Shown one piece after another: positions 19,497 through 28,120 of a stretch of DNA of 41,524 bases. A model generated the notes under the pieces. It saw only the letters and a program-made list of their open reading frames with translations, ran no database searches and was not told where the DNA came from. Location of the stretch: positions 1 through 41,524 of the forward strand of contig CAIXNN010000048.1 of the NCBI GenBank assembly GCA_903920865.1, in the 5' to 3' direction. Within the stretch, counting starts at the first letter, position 1; every line of letters starts with the position of its first letter. The position numbers and the translations under genes were made by a program. The stretch comes from an uncultured Actinomycetes bacterium. Its GTDB lineage: Bacteria; Actinomycetota; Actinomycetes; UBA12327.

Positions 19497-19808
19497 GGAC
19501 TGCTCAGCTGGGGGTAAGCCCTGTTGGGGTTCCATCAGGGTTGTCGTCGGCAGTTCACGTGGCCTTTCGCGGCCACCATTTGCTACAACGACAGCAATGT
19601 AGGGAAGGATCAAGGTGCCGACCAACAAGATCCAACCGATGACTTCGTTCTTGAAAACCAAGAACGAAATGACGCAACCAATAAAGCACAGGGTGCGAAC
19701 TGCCATTGAGATCAAGTAGCGGCGAGTTCTCAGCGACACATCATCGGTGAGGGAGCGTCCAGCTGCGCTGATCCGAAATACCTCGTCAGCATCATCTTTC
19801 TTACTCAT
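19494..19808 (-). CDS. DUF3099 small membrane protein
   Basis: 104 residues: a cytosolic N-terminus with ISAAGRSLTDDVSLRTRRYLISM, then two TM helices (about 34-52 and 56-74) and a polar Pro/Gln-rich tail. The pattern matches actinobacterial DUF3099, of unknown function. The frame is open upstream, but ATG 19808 is chosen because the family begins here and TATCGT lies exactly 6 nt before it. Next to SURF1 and the TldD/E genes, as part of a leftward series. Confidence 0.82.
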   Translation of the reverse strand: MSKKDDADEVFRISAAGRSLTDDVSLRTRRYLISMAVRTLCFIGCVISFLVFKNEVIGWILLVGTLILPYIAVVVANGGRERPRELPTTTLMEPQQGLPPAEQS

Positions 19809-19814
19809 AACCCC

Positions 19815-19820
19815 ACGATA
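19815..19820 (-). promoter_or_regulatory. -10 hexamer TATCGT of a leaderless promoter (DUF3099)
   Basis: TATCGT on the coding strand, 6 nt (GGGGTT), then ATG at 19808. Confidence 0.5.
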
Positions 19821-19845
19821 GGCCCTCAAAGACGAATTGGCACCT

Positions 19846-21243
19846 TCAGCGGGCATCAGAAACGGTAGATAGGTTGAAACCAGTTGTTGTAATGGCCGGT
19901 GCGACCACACGTTGGACATATTCGCCCCATTCTCTTGGATGGATGCGAGTACTAGAAGTACTGTCAATGACGTTGCTCAGCACATCAAGGGGGGAGACGT
20001 TGAAACGGAAATTCGAGGCCGCTCCCACGATCTGCCCATTCTTGATTACGTATACGCCATCTCGGGTCAGTCCAGTCAAAAGGAGCGTTTGCCGATCCAC
20101 ATCGCGGATGTACCACAGACATGTGATCAAAATTCCATCGTCAGTACGCGCGATCAAATCCGCAAGGGAACCCGACCCTTGTGCCTGAATAACAACGTTG
20201 TCGACATGCGGTCGAGTCTGCTCAAGTCGCCCACTGAGACTTCTAGGGCCCATCAGGTGTTCAAGGACTCCATCGTCAATCCAGTTTGTCTTCTCCAGAG
20301 CCACTCCGTTGTCAAGTACTGAGGAGCTCGGGCCGCTGGAATGCTCCACGACAAATGGGGCGGTTGCCACCAACTCGTGGTGGGGGTCAGAACTGATCGA
20401 GATCCCATTACCCATGACACGGGACGCGATCTTGGTGCCGCCATCGGCCGAGCTGAAGACTGAACTTCCTTCAAGTGCCTCACGGGCCGATGTCTCCCAC
20501 AACACCGGGATAGCAAGGTCAGCTACGGCTTCCGCTGTCAAGATGACAGTGTGGCGGCCAGGTTCGACAACGACATCTATTTGACCCCACGGTTGGCTTT
20601 GTTGGAGTTGATGTGAGAGTTCATCGACGTTGATTAGATCAAAATAATCGGCGCTACGAGCTGCCCAACTTGAATTGATAACTCCGTCGGCGCGGGTCTG
20701 CCGCTGCGTGATCTCAATGCTCGCCGCTGGTTGATGATGCACGCGCCGAGTTCCTGCCGATGTGGCTAGCCAGGTGGAGTCAAGCGTTGCTTGTGCGTAC
20801 CCAGACCAAGTGAGTCCAGCGTCGTGAGCAGCTGTCAACCCACGGGCTAGCGGATCAATGATCGGCGAGAACACCTCAGGCGTCATTGTTTGCGGGAGGT
20901 CCAAAAATTCGGGAGAAATCCCCGCGTCAACAAGGTCCTCAAACCCGTCCATTGCAGAGATTTCGCTGCCGGCGGCTTGTTCGCACAGCGTTGCTACCCA
21001 GTGCGGCAGCAGCTCTGGCTCGACATTTGTCAACGTTTGTGTTGCGGTGCGCCGCCCCGCAGGATCATCAACAACGGCGATGAGCGTCAACGTCAATGAG
21101 GTCGTAAGTCCATTGGTGGTCAACGAGTTCTGTGCCCAGCGCAGATTCGCTCGCTGCTCCACCTCCGCGATAGCAATAAAGGCGCAAGTGCGCGGCGCCA
21201 ACTTAACGGCCATGTCAACAAGGTCAGCAGGAGATGTGCTCAT
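19846..21243 (-). CDS. tldE: TldE/PmbA-like subunit of the TldD/TldE protease
   Basis: 465-residue PmbA/TldE-family protein, the non-catalytic partner of TldD. The complex degrades unfolded peptides and, in some bacteria, trims modified peptide antibiotics or antitoxins. Features include RANLRWAQNSLTTNG near the N-terminus, the VVVEPGRHTVILTAEAVADL segment, and the C-terminal NFRFNVSPLDVLSNV. No HExxxH motif is present, as expected for TldE. Its ATG overlaps the tldD stop (ATGA), so the two are coupled. No peptide-antibiotic genes are seen nearby, favouring a housekeeping role. Confidence 0.9.
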   Translation of the reverse strand: MSTSPADLVDMAVKLAPRTCAFIAIAEVEQRANLRWAQNSLTTNGLTTSLTLTLIAVVDDPAGRRTATQTLTNVEPELLPHWVATLCEQAAGSEISAMDGFEDLVDAGISPEFLDLPQTMTPEVFSPIIDPLARGLTAAHDAGLTWSGYAQATLDSTWLATSAGTRRVHHQPAASIEITQRQTRADGVINSSWAARSADYFDLINVDELSHQLQQSQPWGQIDVVVEPGRHTVILTAEAVADLAIPVLWETSAREALEGSSVFSSADGGTKIASRVMGNGISISSDPHHELVATAPFVVEHSSGPSSSVLDNGVALEKTNWIDDGVLEHLMGPRSLSGRLEQTRPHVDNVVIQAQGSGSLADLIARTDDGILITCLWYIRDVDRQTLLLTGLTRDGVYVIKNGQIVGAASNFRFNVSPLDVLSNVIDSTSSTRIHPREWGEYVQRVVAPAITTTGFNLSTVSDAR

Positions 21244-22730
21244 TGCACCTCCTGGGTTGAATTCAAAATGTTGACACCACGAAAAAGTGCTGATGGGGTG
21301 CCATGACTGACCGGAGCACTTTGTCCTGGCTGAGCTTTTCCGCAGTTCAGGGCACCCATGAGTTTGTACGTGCTCTCGTTACCCAGCACCTCCATAGATG
21401 CCCAAAAATCAGGGGTGCGCCCTTGGTAGGCCGCGTCCTTGACTTGGCCAACAATGACTCCATTTTTCACTCGGTGAAAGCGTTGCCCGGTGAATTGAAA
21501 GTTGTAGCGCTGCATATCGATTGACCATGAGTTATCACCCACGATGTACAGGCCATCATCGAGCGTTGCGAGCAACTGTTGCATGCTCGGTCCATTGGGA
21601 TCGGGAACCAAATTCACATTTGCCATTCGTTGGATGGGATATAACGTGCCCGATTCGGCATAAGCGCACCCGTTGGACTGCCCGTATCCTGCAAGCCCGG
21701 CGGTGGCCCTATCGAGTTGGAATCCCGCCAAGTACCCATCTGCCACCAAATCCCATTGGGTGGTTTTGACCGCTTCGTCATCAAAGCCGGTCGTTGCTAA
21801 GCCGTGTGGCACTGTGCGATCAGCGCGAATATTCATCCGTGGTGAGCCGTACTTCAAAGTCCCCACACCGTCAGCGGGTACAAATGACGTTCCGGCATAG
21901 TTGGACTCATAGCCCAAGATGCGATCAAGCTCAGTGGCATGCCCGATGGATTCATGGATCGTTAGCCATAAATTGGTAGCGTCAATGACAATGTCGTATG
22001 TTCCAGCGTCAACGGTGGGAGCGCGGTGCTTTTCTTCCAGCAGTTCAGGTAGTTGAGCTAGTTCGCCATCCCAATCCCAACCTGTGCCCAAGAGGTACTC
22101 CCAGCCGCGGCCAACCGGCGGGGCAAGTGATTTCAAGGAATCAAAGCCGAGTTCAGAAATTGTCGTGATCTGCACTGATGGCCCCACCCGCACTCGTTGC
22201 TGGCTAATGCGTGATCCATTGGAGTGGGCTACAAAAGTGGCTTCTTTGACAAAAGTTACGTCAAGATCCGCGTGGGTGGTAATCGGCGCCTTGAGTAACT
22301 CATGGGAGCGATCTCGAAGCAGGTCGATGACATCGGATGATGGAACCGAAAATGGATCAATCTGGTAATCGCTCACCCACGTAACCCTCCCGTGCGATGG
22401 TTCAGGAGCAGGCCGCTGGGAAATCCTTGCCAGTGGTTTGCTCAAAACGGCTAGGGCGCACGCTTGTTTGACTAGTGCAATGGCGGCCGGCACGCTGATT
22501 ACCTGTGAGCCCGCAAAACCCCATGATCCATCAATCAGGACGCGCACCGACATCGCCAAGTCAGTTGAGTCTGAGCTGGCTTCAACATCCCCATCGTGCA
22601 TCGATAGAAAACGTAAGGATGTTCGATGAATCCGCAGCAAAACTTCCTGACAACTGGTGCCTTGACCCATCGCTGCGTCGGCAATCGCATCAAGGTCAAG
22701 GGCCAGAAAGTCCTGGTCAATGGGTTGCAC
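21240..22730 (-). CDS. tldD: TldD zinc metalloprotease subunit
   Basis: 496-residue catalytic subunit of TldD/TldE. The HExxxH zinc motif is His259-Glu260-x3-His264 in TIHESIGHATELDR, and the third ligand Cys is probably in MGALNCGKAQPGQ near the C-terminus. Other family stretches are YAGTSFVPADGVGTLKYGS and SPRMNIRADRT. The GTG start at 22730 has GGAAGG about 9 nt upstream. It is divergent from fabG; its likely -10 is TAGCGT (22769-22774 on the reverse strand), one arm of the inverted repeat between the two genes. Confidence 0.93.
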   Translation of the reverse strand: MQPIDQDFLALDLDAIADAAMGQGTSCQEVLLRIHRTSLRFLSMHDGDVEASSDSTDLAMSVRVLIDGSWGFAGSQVISVPAAIALVKQACALAVLSKPLARISQRPAPEPSHGRVTWVSDYQIDPFSVPSSDVIDLLRDRSHELLKAPITTHADLDVTFVKEATFVAHSNGSRISQQRVRVGPSVQITTISELGFDSLKSLAPPVGRGWEYLLGTGWDWDGELAQLPELLEEKHRAPTVDAGTYDIVIDATNLWLTIHESIGHATELDRILGYESNYAGTSFVPADGVGTLKYGSPRMNIRADRTVPHGLATTGFDDEAVKTTQWDLVADGYLAGFQLDRATAGLAGYGQSNGCAYAESGTLYPIQRMANVNLVPDPNGPSMQQLLATLDDGLYIVGDNSWSIDMQRYNFQFTGQRFHRVKNGVIVGQVKDAAYQGRTPDFWASMEVLGNESTYKLMGALNCGKAQPGQSAPVSHGTPSALFRGVNILNSTQEVQ

Positions 22731-22764
22731 TCGAATGGACCTTCCGCAGGGGGTAACTGTGCAA

Positions 22765-22818
22765 ACTCACGCTAGTGCGGTGCGTCTAACTCGCGCCAGT
22801 TGGGCGCACCGATAGCGT
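22765..22818. promoter_or_regulatory. Dyad-symmetric divergent promoter between tldD and fabG
   Basis: Left arm ACGCTA (22769-22774) and CGGTGCG (22778-22784) pair with right arm CGCACCG (22805-22811) and TAGCGT (22813-22818): 13 bp with a small 3x1 internal loop. The two outer hexamers are each a TAGCGT -10 for the gene on their side, tldD leftward and fabG rightward. Between them, AACT-N6-AGT occurs as two tandem copies 23 bp apart (starting 22765 and 22788). Mirrored promoter plus tandem operators suggests one regulator for both genes; alternatively the right-hand transcript may fold. Binding protein unknown. Confidence 0.5.
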
Positions 22819-22851
22819 TAGGGAAGTCTTGAAACCGACTCTGGAGGCACG

Positions 22852-23556
22852 GTGGCACGTTCAGTCCTAGTCACAGGTGGCAATCGCGGTATTGGCCTTG
22901 CTGTGGCGCAAGCTTTTGCCGCCCAGGGTGATGCTGTGGCTATTACCTATCGCTCGGGTGAACCACCGTCGGGATTTCTCGCTGTTGCCTGCGATGTGAC
23001 TGATTCGGCGCAGGTTGCGGCCGCCTTTGCTGAGATTGCCGAAAAGCAGGGCCCAGTTGAGGTGCTAGTGGCCAACGCTGGGATCACCAGGGACACCTTG
23101 TTGATGCGCATGAGTGATGATGACTTTTCCGATGTACTTGACGCCAATCTCACCGGAGCTTTTCGAGTTATTCGAGCAGCGGCTAAGGCGATGGTTCGAG
23201 CTCGCAGCGGCCGAATCATCCTGATGTCCTCTGTTGTTGCGCTGACCGGATCAGCAGGTCAGGTCAATTACGCAGCGTCCAAAGCAGGAATGGTCGGCAT
23301 GGCTCGCTCGCTGGCCCGCGAACTGGGGTCTCGCTCAATCACGGTCAACGTCGTAGCGCCTGGATTCATTGAGACCGACATGACCGCCGAACTGACTGAT
23401 GAACGAAAGTCCGCAATTCTGGAGCAGATCCCGTTGGCCAGCCTGGGCACGCCTGAAGACGTGGCGAACACCATCATCTTTTTGAGTTCACCGGCGGCGC
23501 GGTACATCACGGGAGCGGTGGTTCCCGTTGATGGCGGCCTTGGAATGGGTCACTAG
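22852..23556 (+). CDS. fabG: 3-oxoacyl-ACP reductase FabG (MabA-like)
   Basis: 234-residue NADPH-dependent reductase of the type II fatty-acid elongation cycle. It has TGGNRGIG (cofactor loop), NAGITRDTLLMRM, the active-site Ser in MSSVVALTG and Tyr140-x3-Lys144 in NYAASKAG, with VAPGFIETDMT after it. All catalytic residues are present. GTG start with GGAGG 5 nt upstream. inhA follows 50 nt downstream, the order fabG1-inhA seen in mycobacteria and other actinobacteria; the two catalyse consecutive (first and last) reductions of the cycle. Confidence 0.96.
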   Translation: MARSVLVTGGNRGIGLAVAQAFAAQGDAVAITYRSGEPPSGFLAVACDVTDSAQVAAAFAEIAEKQGPVEVLVANAGITRDTLLMRMSDDDFSDVLDANLTGAFRVIRAAAKAMVRARSGRIILMSSVVALTGSAGQVNYAASKAGMVGMARSLARELGSRSITVNVVAPGFIETDMTAELTDERKSAILEQIPLASLGTPEDVANTIIFLSSPAARYITGAVVPVDGGLGMGH

Positions 23557-23606
23557 CGTTACTTGTAGGCAAACCGCACGCGCTTGGGTGCTTGAGTGGA
23601 GGAAAC

Positions 23607-24371
23607 ATGTTGCAAGGCAAGACGATTTTGGTCACCGGCGTTCTGACCGACGCATCAATTGCCTTTCATGTGGCTAAGTTGGCTCAAGAGCAGGGAGCGA
23701 GCGTGGTGTTGTCATCCTTTGGGCGCGCCACACGTTTGACCGAACGGACATCTCGTCGACTTCCTCAGGAAGCTCCGGTGGTGGAACTTGATGTCACATC
23801 TCAGGCTGACCTGGATGGCCTAGCTGATCGCCTTGGGGCAGTGGGCGTGAGCCAACTGGACGGGGTTTTGCATTCCATTGGCTTTGCCCCGGAGGCCGCT
23901 CTTGGCGGAAACTTTCTCAACACCACGTGGGAGGACGTCGCAACTGCCGTTCATGTTTCTGCCTATTCGCTCAAGTCGTTGACGATGGCGTGCCGGCCGC
24001 TCTTCGCAGATACAGCAAGTGTGGTCGGTTTGGACTTTGATGCCACGGTTGCTTGGCCTAAGTACGACTGGATGGGTGTAGCTAAGGCGGCTTTCGAATC
24101 TACGGCTCGTTATCTTGCGCGCGATTTAGGTCCTGAAGGCGTCCGCGTCAATTTGATCGCGGCCGGCCCGATTGCGACGATGGCGGCAAAGTCAATTCCC
24201 GGTTTTGATCAGTTTGAACAAGTCTGGGAAACCCGCGCCCCGATTGGTTGGAATGTGGCCGATCCAGAACCTGCGGCTAAGGGTTGCGTTGCCCTGCTAT
24301 CTGATTGGTTCCCGGCTACCACCGGTGAAATCATCCATGTTGATGGTGGCGTTCACGCCATTGGCGCTTAA
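23607..24371 (+). CDS. inhA: Enoyl-ACP reductase, InhA/FabI type
   Basis: 254-residue NADH-dependent enzyme performing the last reduction of fatty-acid elongation. The active-site pair is Tyr153-x6-Lys160 (KYDWMGVAK) and the cofactor region has HSIGFAPE, with Ser90 at the position of InhA Ser94. VVGLDFDATVAWPKYDWM aligns with the mycobacterial form rather than E. coli FabI. The ATG at 23607 has GGAGGA 4-5 nt upstream; a TTG five codons earlier is in frame but less likely. The ferrochelatase gene that follows inhA in mycobacteria is absent here. Confidence 0.94.
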   Translation: MLQGKTILVTGVLTDASIAFHVAKLAQEQGASVVLSSFGRATRLTERTSRRLPQEAPVVELDVTSQADLDGLADRLGAVGVSQLDGVLHSIGFAPEAALGGNFLNTTWEDVATAVHVSAYSLKSLTMACRPLFADTASVVGLDFDATVAWPKYDWMGVAKAAFESTARYLARDLGPEGVRVNLIAAGPIATMAAKSIPGFDQFEQVWETRAPIGWNVADPEPAAKGCVALLSDWFPATTGEIIHVDGGVHAIGA

Positions 24372-25075
24372 GCCGTTGGCTCACGCACGGTAGAACTGAC
24401 CGCTGCTTCAATACATCGACGAACAAGGCGTTCTAGTTCAACCAATTCGGCTTGCCGTTTTGGGAAGGCTGAGGCGCTGACCGTTCCGCCAGGGTCCTGC
24501 TTGGCCAGTAAAAGCACATCCTCTAAAGCCAGAGCCATTGTGAGCAATTCGTGACGACGCGGGTCCCAATCGTCGGGCGTACTGGGCCGAGCATTCTTGA
24601 TGAGGCAATCTTCAATACGCTCTCGTCCGCCGGCGACATCGAGCGCCTCAATGTCATCAATAGTTTCTCGTAGGGTGCGCTTAAGTAGCCGCAAAGCATC
24701 GGGGATATCTAACGGCGGCTTGACAGAAAATGGTGCCTGCGCGCTGAGCCACAGATTCGAATCTTCGGTGGGCATCAACACAACCGAACGCGCAGTAAGT
24801 GCAATCGCGCATCCAGCGTGAATAGCTTCGGAAGTCAGTAACGGAACGCTTTCCAGCGGACCGGGATCTCCCGGCCGAGTCAGCACTAGGAAGACGTGTT
24901 CGTTCGCCGGCAGTTTCGCAGCAAAAACAGCTAGCGAGGTGTGGTCATCCGATCCTTCTTTAGCGCGCACCCGAACGGATCCGCATGCGTGGGTGAGTTC
25001 ATCAGGGTTTGCTTGACCCGAAAGGACCGCTTCGATCCACAAACTGATACCAGCTGCTCGCAGGGATGTGATCAC
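24368..25075 (-). CDS. Conserved hypothetical protein, cytosolic
   Basis: 235 residues, no family recognised and no TM helix. The N-terminal half is mixed alpha/beta with a GCAIALTARSVVLMPTEDSN stretch; the C-terminal half is helical and charged (LLKRTLRETIDDIEALD, RRHELLTMALALEDVLLLAKQD, ELVELERLVRRCIEAA), suggesting a helical bundle. It sits downstream of and convergent with inhA, overlapping its end by 4 nt. GTG 25075 is chosen over TTG 25081 because TAACCT lies exactly 6 nt before the GTG. An uncharacterised gene also lies beyond inhA in mycobacteria, but I cannot confirm homology. Confidence 0.75.
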   Translation of the reverse strand: MITSLRAAGISLWIEAVLSGQANPDELTHACGSVRVRAKEGSDDHTSLAVFAAKLPANEHVFLVLTRPGDPGPLESVPLLTSEAIHAGCAIALTARSVVLMPTEDSNLWLSAQAPFSVKPPLDIPDALRLLKRTLRETIDDIEALDVAGGRERIEDCLIKNARPSTPDDWDPRRHELLTMALALEDVLLLAKQDPGGTVSASAFPKRQAELVELERLVRRCIEAAVSSTVREPTA

Positions 25076-25081
25076 CGTCAA

Positions 25082-25087
25082 AGGTTA
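25082..25087 (-). promoter_or_regulatory. -10 hexamer TAACCT of a leaderless promoter (hypothetical gene)
   Basis: TAACCT on the coding strand, 6 nt (TTGACG), then GTG at 25075. Confidence 0.5.
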
Positions 25088-25171
25088 GGTGATTTGTGCG
25101 TGGCAGGCCGCTTGCGTGGCCCGATTGCCCTAAGTTTGAAGCGATGTCCATGTACGTGATCTGGGAGCGCC

Positions 25172-25981
25172 ATGATTGAAGGCCTAGATACCGGTGACGA
25201 TGTGGTGATCCGGCTGAAGGATCTGACCATCCTGCGCGGTGGTTTGCGTATTCTTGACGGCATTAACTGGACCGTTTACGAAGGTCAACAATGGATCGTG
25301 TTGGGCCAAAACGGTGCCGGAAAGACCACGCTTCTTGAGCTCCTCTCAGCGTCAATGCAGCCGACAACCGGCTCGGCTGAACTGCTGGGTCAGGCACTGG
25401 GATACACCGATATTTTTGAGTTGAAACCCAGAATCGGATTAACAAGTGCAGCCTTGGCCGATCGCCTGCCAGCCGGTGAAACAGTGCTAGATGTTGTGAT
25501 GACCGCGTCGTACGCAATTGTGGGGCGATGGCGCGAGCGCTACGAATCTTCAGACCATGCTCGCGCGCATGCCCTCCTTGCCCAGCTTGGTGTCTCGCAT
25601 CTATCGACTCGGACCTTCGGAACCCTGTCGGAGGGTGAACGCAAACGCGTGCAAATTGCCCGAGCTTTGATGCCAGATCCAGAACTGCTTCTACTCGACG
25701 AACCTGCGGCGGGCGTGGACCTTGGTGGTCGCGAGGATCTGGTCGGCAGGCTTGGGGACATGGTCCAGCAACCAGGGGCTCCAACGAGTGTGATGGTCAC
25801 CCACCACTTAGAGGAAATCCCGGCCGGTTATAGCCACGCGATGCTCCTGAGGGCTGGACGCATCTTTGCCACTGGACCATTGGCAGACGTACTGACACCG
25901 GCGAATCTGTCCCAAACCTTTGGGGTACCCCTAGGCGTGTATCGGTATGGAGATCGCTGGGGCGCAAGACTGTTGCGTTGA
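25172..25981 (+). CDS. Orphan ABC-type ATPase
   Basis: 269-residue single ABC domain: Walker A GQNGAGKT (45-52), signature LSEGERKRVQIARAL (Glu instead of the second Gly of LSGGE), Walker B LLLLDEPAAGVDL and switch His in VMVTHHLEEIP. It resembles the metal/iron-complex ATPase group (YlmA/ModF-like). No permease gene adjoins it; the downstream membrane protein has no ABC permease motif. The role may be non-transport or with an unlinked permease. The ATG has GGGAG about 6 nt upstream. Confidence 0.85.
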   Translation: MIEGLDTGDDVVIRLKDLTILRGGLRILDGINWTVYEGQQWIVLGQNGAGKTTLLELLSASMQPTTGSAELLGQALGYTDIFELKPRIGLTSAALADRLPAGETVLDVVMTASYAIVGRWRERYESSDHARAHALLAQLGVSHLSTRTFGTLSEGERKRVQIARALMPDPELLLLDEPAAGVDLGGREDLVGRLGDMVQQPGAPTSVMVTHHLEEIPAGYSHAMLLRAGRIFATGPLADVLTPANLSQTFGVPLGVYRYGDRWGARLLR

Positions 25982-26004
25982 TAAAGATTTACTGGCCCAC
26001 TCCG

Positions 26005-26010
26005 TATAGT
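26005..26010 (+). promoter_or_regulatory. TATAGT, possible -10 element
   Basis: TATAGT lies 31 nt before the ATG at 26042, in the 60-nt gap after the ABC ATPase gene. No good -35 was found at 17 bp. An AGGA just before the start would serve as ribosome site. Confidence 0.35.
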
Positions 26011-26041
26011 TGAGCACACTCTTCCAATCGATAGGACACTA

Positions 26042-27319
26042 ATGAGCGCCGCTGTCATGACTGGCTCACCGCTGAAGCAACCTTCTAAGCCCAGGGCATT
26101 TGGTGCCTTCGTGATCTTTCTTATCGCAGCTCTGCTTGTCCCGATGGGCATAGTGGGCACGTGGGCCTCTCGAACTGTGGCTGACACGGATCGCTACGTC
26201 GAAACCGTGACGGCGCTCATTGATTCCCCTGAGGTTCGAGCCGAGGTTGGCACGCAACTGACCAACATCTTGTTCGACGCGCTTCCCACCGGTGATATTG
26301 CCAAGTCTGTCTTGCCCAATGGGGGACAGGCTCTGTCGGGAATTGTGACCCAAGCGGCCAAGTCGGCACTTCAAACTGCTGTGACCAATGCATTGGCTAC
26401 TCCGCAAGCGCGGCAGGTGTGGGCCGGCATCAACCGACAACTCCAGTCCAATCTGATAGCAGCACTCAAAGGTGACAGCAACAGCGTCTTTCAAGTCCAA
26501 GGTGATGCGCTGATTTTGGATACGGGGGTGTTGATCGCCAAGGTGCAAGAACTACTGGTCAATCAGGGTCTGACAGTGTTTTCCAAAATCTCCATCCCAC
26601 AAGCGGCCAACCGTCAGATTGTCCTTGTGCGGGATGCTCAAATTCGAACTATCAGTACAACGTATCGAGTAGCGCAACCACTGGCCAACGGTTTGATTTG
26701 GGCCGCTCTGATCCTGCTGGGATTGGGCATCTTTGTTATCAATAGACGCCGAGTTGGGGTGCTCATCTCGGGATGGATCTTCCTGCTGACTGGTTTGTTC
26801 TTCGTGCTGACAGTCAACGTGGCTAAATCCCTTGCCCTGTCGGGACTTGCCGTACCGGAAACGTCCTGGCAGGCAGTTACCGCAGAAACACTCATTCGGT
26901 ACCTGCCTGGTTTGGGTCGAACCTGTATCGCTATTGGCGTCGTGGCCATCGCAGCTGCCGTGATCGCCGGCTCAACAACCTTGGCTGTTTGGGTGCGCAA
27001 GGTATTCATGTCAGCAGCAGCCCTTACTGGGCGAGAGCTTTCACGGGTCAAACAGATCTCGGCACAAGCTGGCACGGTGAGCAAGCAGCTGGGCAAGATT
27101 GCGATCGTCATCTTGGTTCTGGCTGCCATTGGCCTGTACACCAGCGACACTGTGAGCGCCGGCAGAGTGGCCTGGGTGAGCGTGCTCAGTGTGCTCGCCT
27201 GGTTCGTTGTGCACGCACTGGCAGCATCTGGTCCATCTGAACTTGGCGGGTCTGAGCCGCAGGCAGTGCGCGCCAGCGATGAAGCTGCAACCCAAGAGGG
27301 CGACCCAGTTCTTGGGTGA
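26042..27319 (+). CDS. Integral membrane protein with large extracytoplasmic domain
   Basis: 425 residues, no named family assigned. A cytosolic N-terminus, TM about 21-43, then about 170 residues predicted outside (WASRTVADTDRYVETVTALI at its start), then TM helices about 219-237, 241-262, 290-312, 355-378 and 383-397, and a polar tail. VADTDRYVETV followed by repeats of short amphipathic helices is a pattern I associate with actinobacterial uncharacterised membrane proteins. No enzyme motif is seen. The methyltransferase gene follows with overlap, so it may be co-transcribed. Confidence 0.78.
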   Translation: MSAAVMTGSPLKQPSKPRAFGAFVIFLIAALLVPMGIVGTWASRTVADTDRYVETVTALIDSPEVRAEVGTQLTNILFDALPTGDIAKSVLPNGGQALSGIVTQAAKSALQTAVTNALATPQARQVWAGINRQLQSNLIAALKGDSNSVFQVQGDALILDTGVLIAKVQELLVNQGLTVFSKISIPQAANRQIVLVRDAQIRTISTTYRVAQPLANGLIWAALILLGLGIFVINRRRVGVLISGWIFLLTGLFFVLTVNVAKSLALSGLAVPETSWQAVTAETLIRYLPGLGRTCIAIGVVAIAAAVIAGSTTLAVWVRKVFMSAAALTGRELSRVKQISAQAGTVSKQLGKIAIVILVLAAIGLYTSDTVSAGRVAWVSVLSVLAWFVVHALAASGPSELGGSEPQAVRASDEAATQEGDPVLG

Positions 27320-28118
27320 TTGGCTAGCAATCAACGACCTGGGCGATGAGCGCGTGTCGTTGTATTGGCAACTCACCGATGTTCAGTTGCGGGCACAACT
27401 TGAACCAGAGCATGGGATCTTCGTTGCTGAGGGCGCCAAAGTCATAGAGCGAGCTATGGACGCAGGATATGAGCCAATCAGCGTGCTGGCCACAGAAAAA
27501 TGGTTGCACCTGCTCGATGACAGTGCGCTCCTACCAGTGTCAACTCCGCGATTTTGCGCTGGAGAGGATTTGTTGGAGGAGTTGACGGGGTTTCGCGTGC
27601 ATCGTGGCGCCCTGGCCTTGATGCGAAGGCGTCCATTGGTCAGCGTGAGTGAACTCATCGCGTCGGCCCAACGGATAGTTCTGCTTGAGGACCTCAAAGA
27701 GCACACCAATGTTGGGGCGATCATGCGCTGCGCTGCAGCTTTTGGTGTGGATGCTGTGATCGTGAGCCCCGCGTGCGCCGATCCGCTATATCGGCGAGCG
27801 GTCAAGGTGTCCATGGGGACGGTGTTTCAAGTTCCATGGACTGTCAGTGATGACTGGAGTCAAACATTGACTCAGGTCTGTTCAGCAGGCTTCACCACTG
27901 CCGCTCTGACTCCTGATGCACAAGCCCAAGACATTCGGGTGTGGTCCACCACAGCCCCAGACAAGGTTGCCTTGGTTTTCGGCACTGAAGGTCCAGGTTT
28001 GACGATGCAAACAGTGCAGAATTGCGATGCGTTGTTGCGCATTCCCATGGCAAGCGGTGTGGATTCACTCAACGTTGCTGCAGCGGCAGCAGTGGCGTTG
28101 TTCGCTCTACAGAATTAG
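27279..28118 (+). CDS. SpoU/TrmH-family RNA 2'-O-methyltransferase
   Basis: SAM-dependent methyltransferase of the SPOUT superfamily, modifying rRNA or tRNA ribose. Motif 1 NVGAIMRCAAAFG (with Asn and Arg), motif 2 LVFGTEGPGLT and motif 3 IPMASGVDSLNVAAAAAVALF are complete. The N-terminal substrate-binding part has LTDVQLRAQLEPEHGIFVAEGAKVIERA. The start is uncertain: ATG 27279 overlaps the upstream gene by 41 nt and has no ribosome site; TTG 27312, 8 nt overlap, is an alternative closer to where homologues begin. Target RNA cannot be told from sequence. Confidence 0.88.
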   Translation: MKLQPKRATQFLGDWLAINDLGDERVSLYWQLTDVQLRAQLEPEHGIFVAEGAKVIERAMDAGYEPISVLATEKWLHLLDDSALLPVSTPRFCAGEDLLEELTGFRVHRGALALMRRRPLVSVSELIASAQRIVLLEDLKEHTNVGAIMRCAAAFGVDAVIVSPACADPLYRRAVKVSMGTVFQVPWTVSDDWSQTLTQVCSAGFTTAALTPDAQAQDIRVWSTTAPDKVALVFGTEGPGLTMQTVQNCDALLRIPMASGVDSLNVAAAAAVALFALQN

Positions 28119-28120
28119 TC

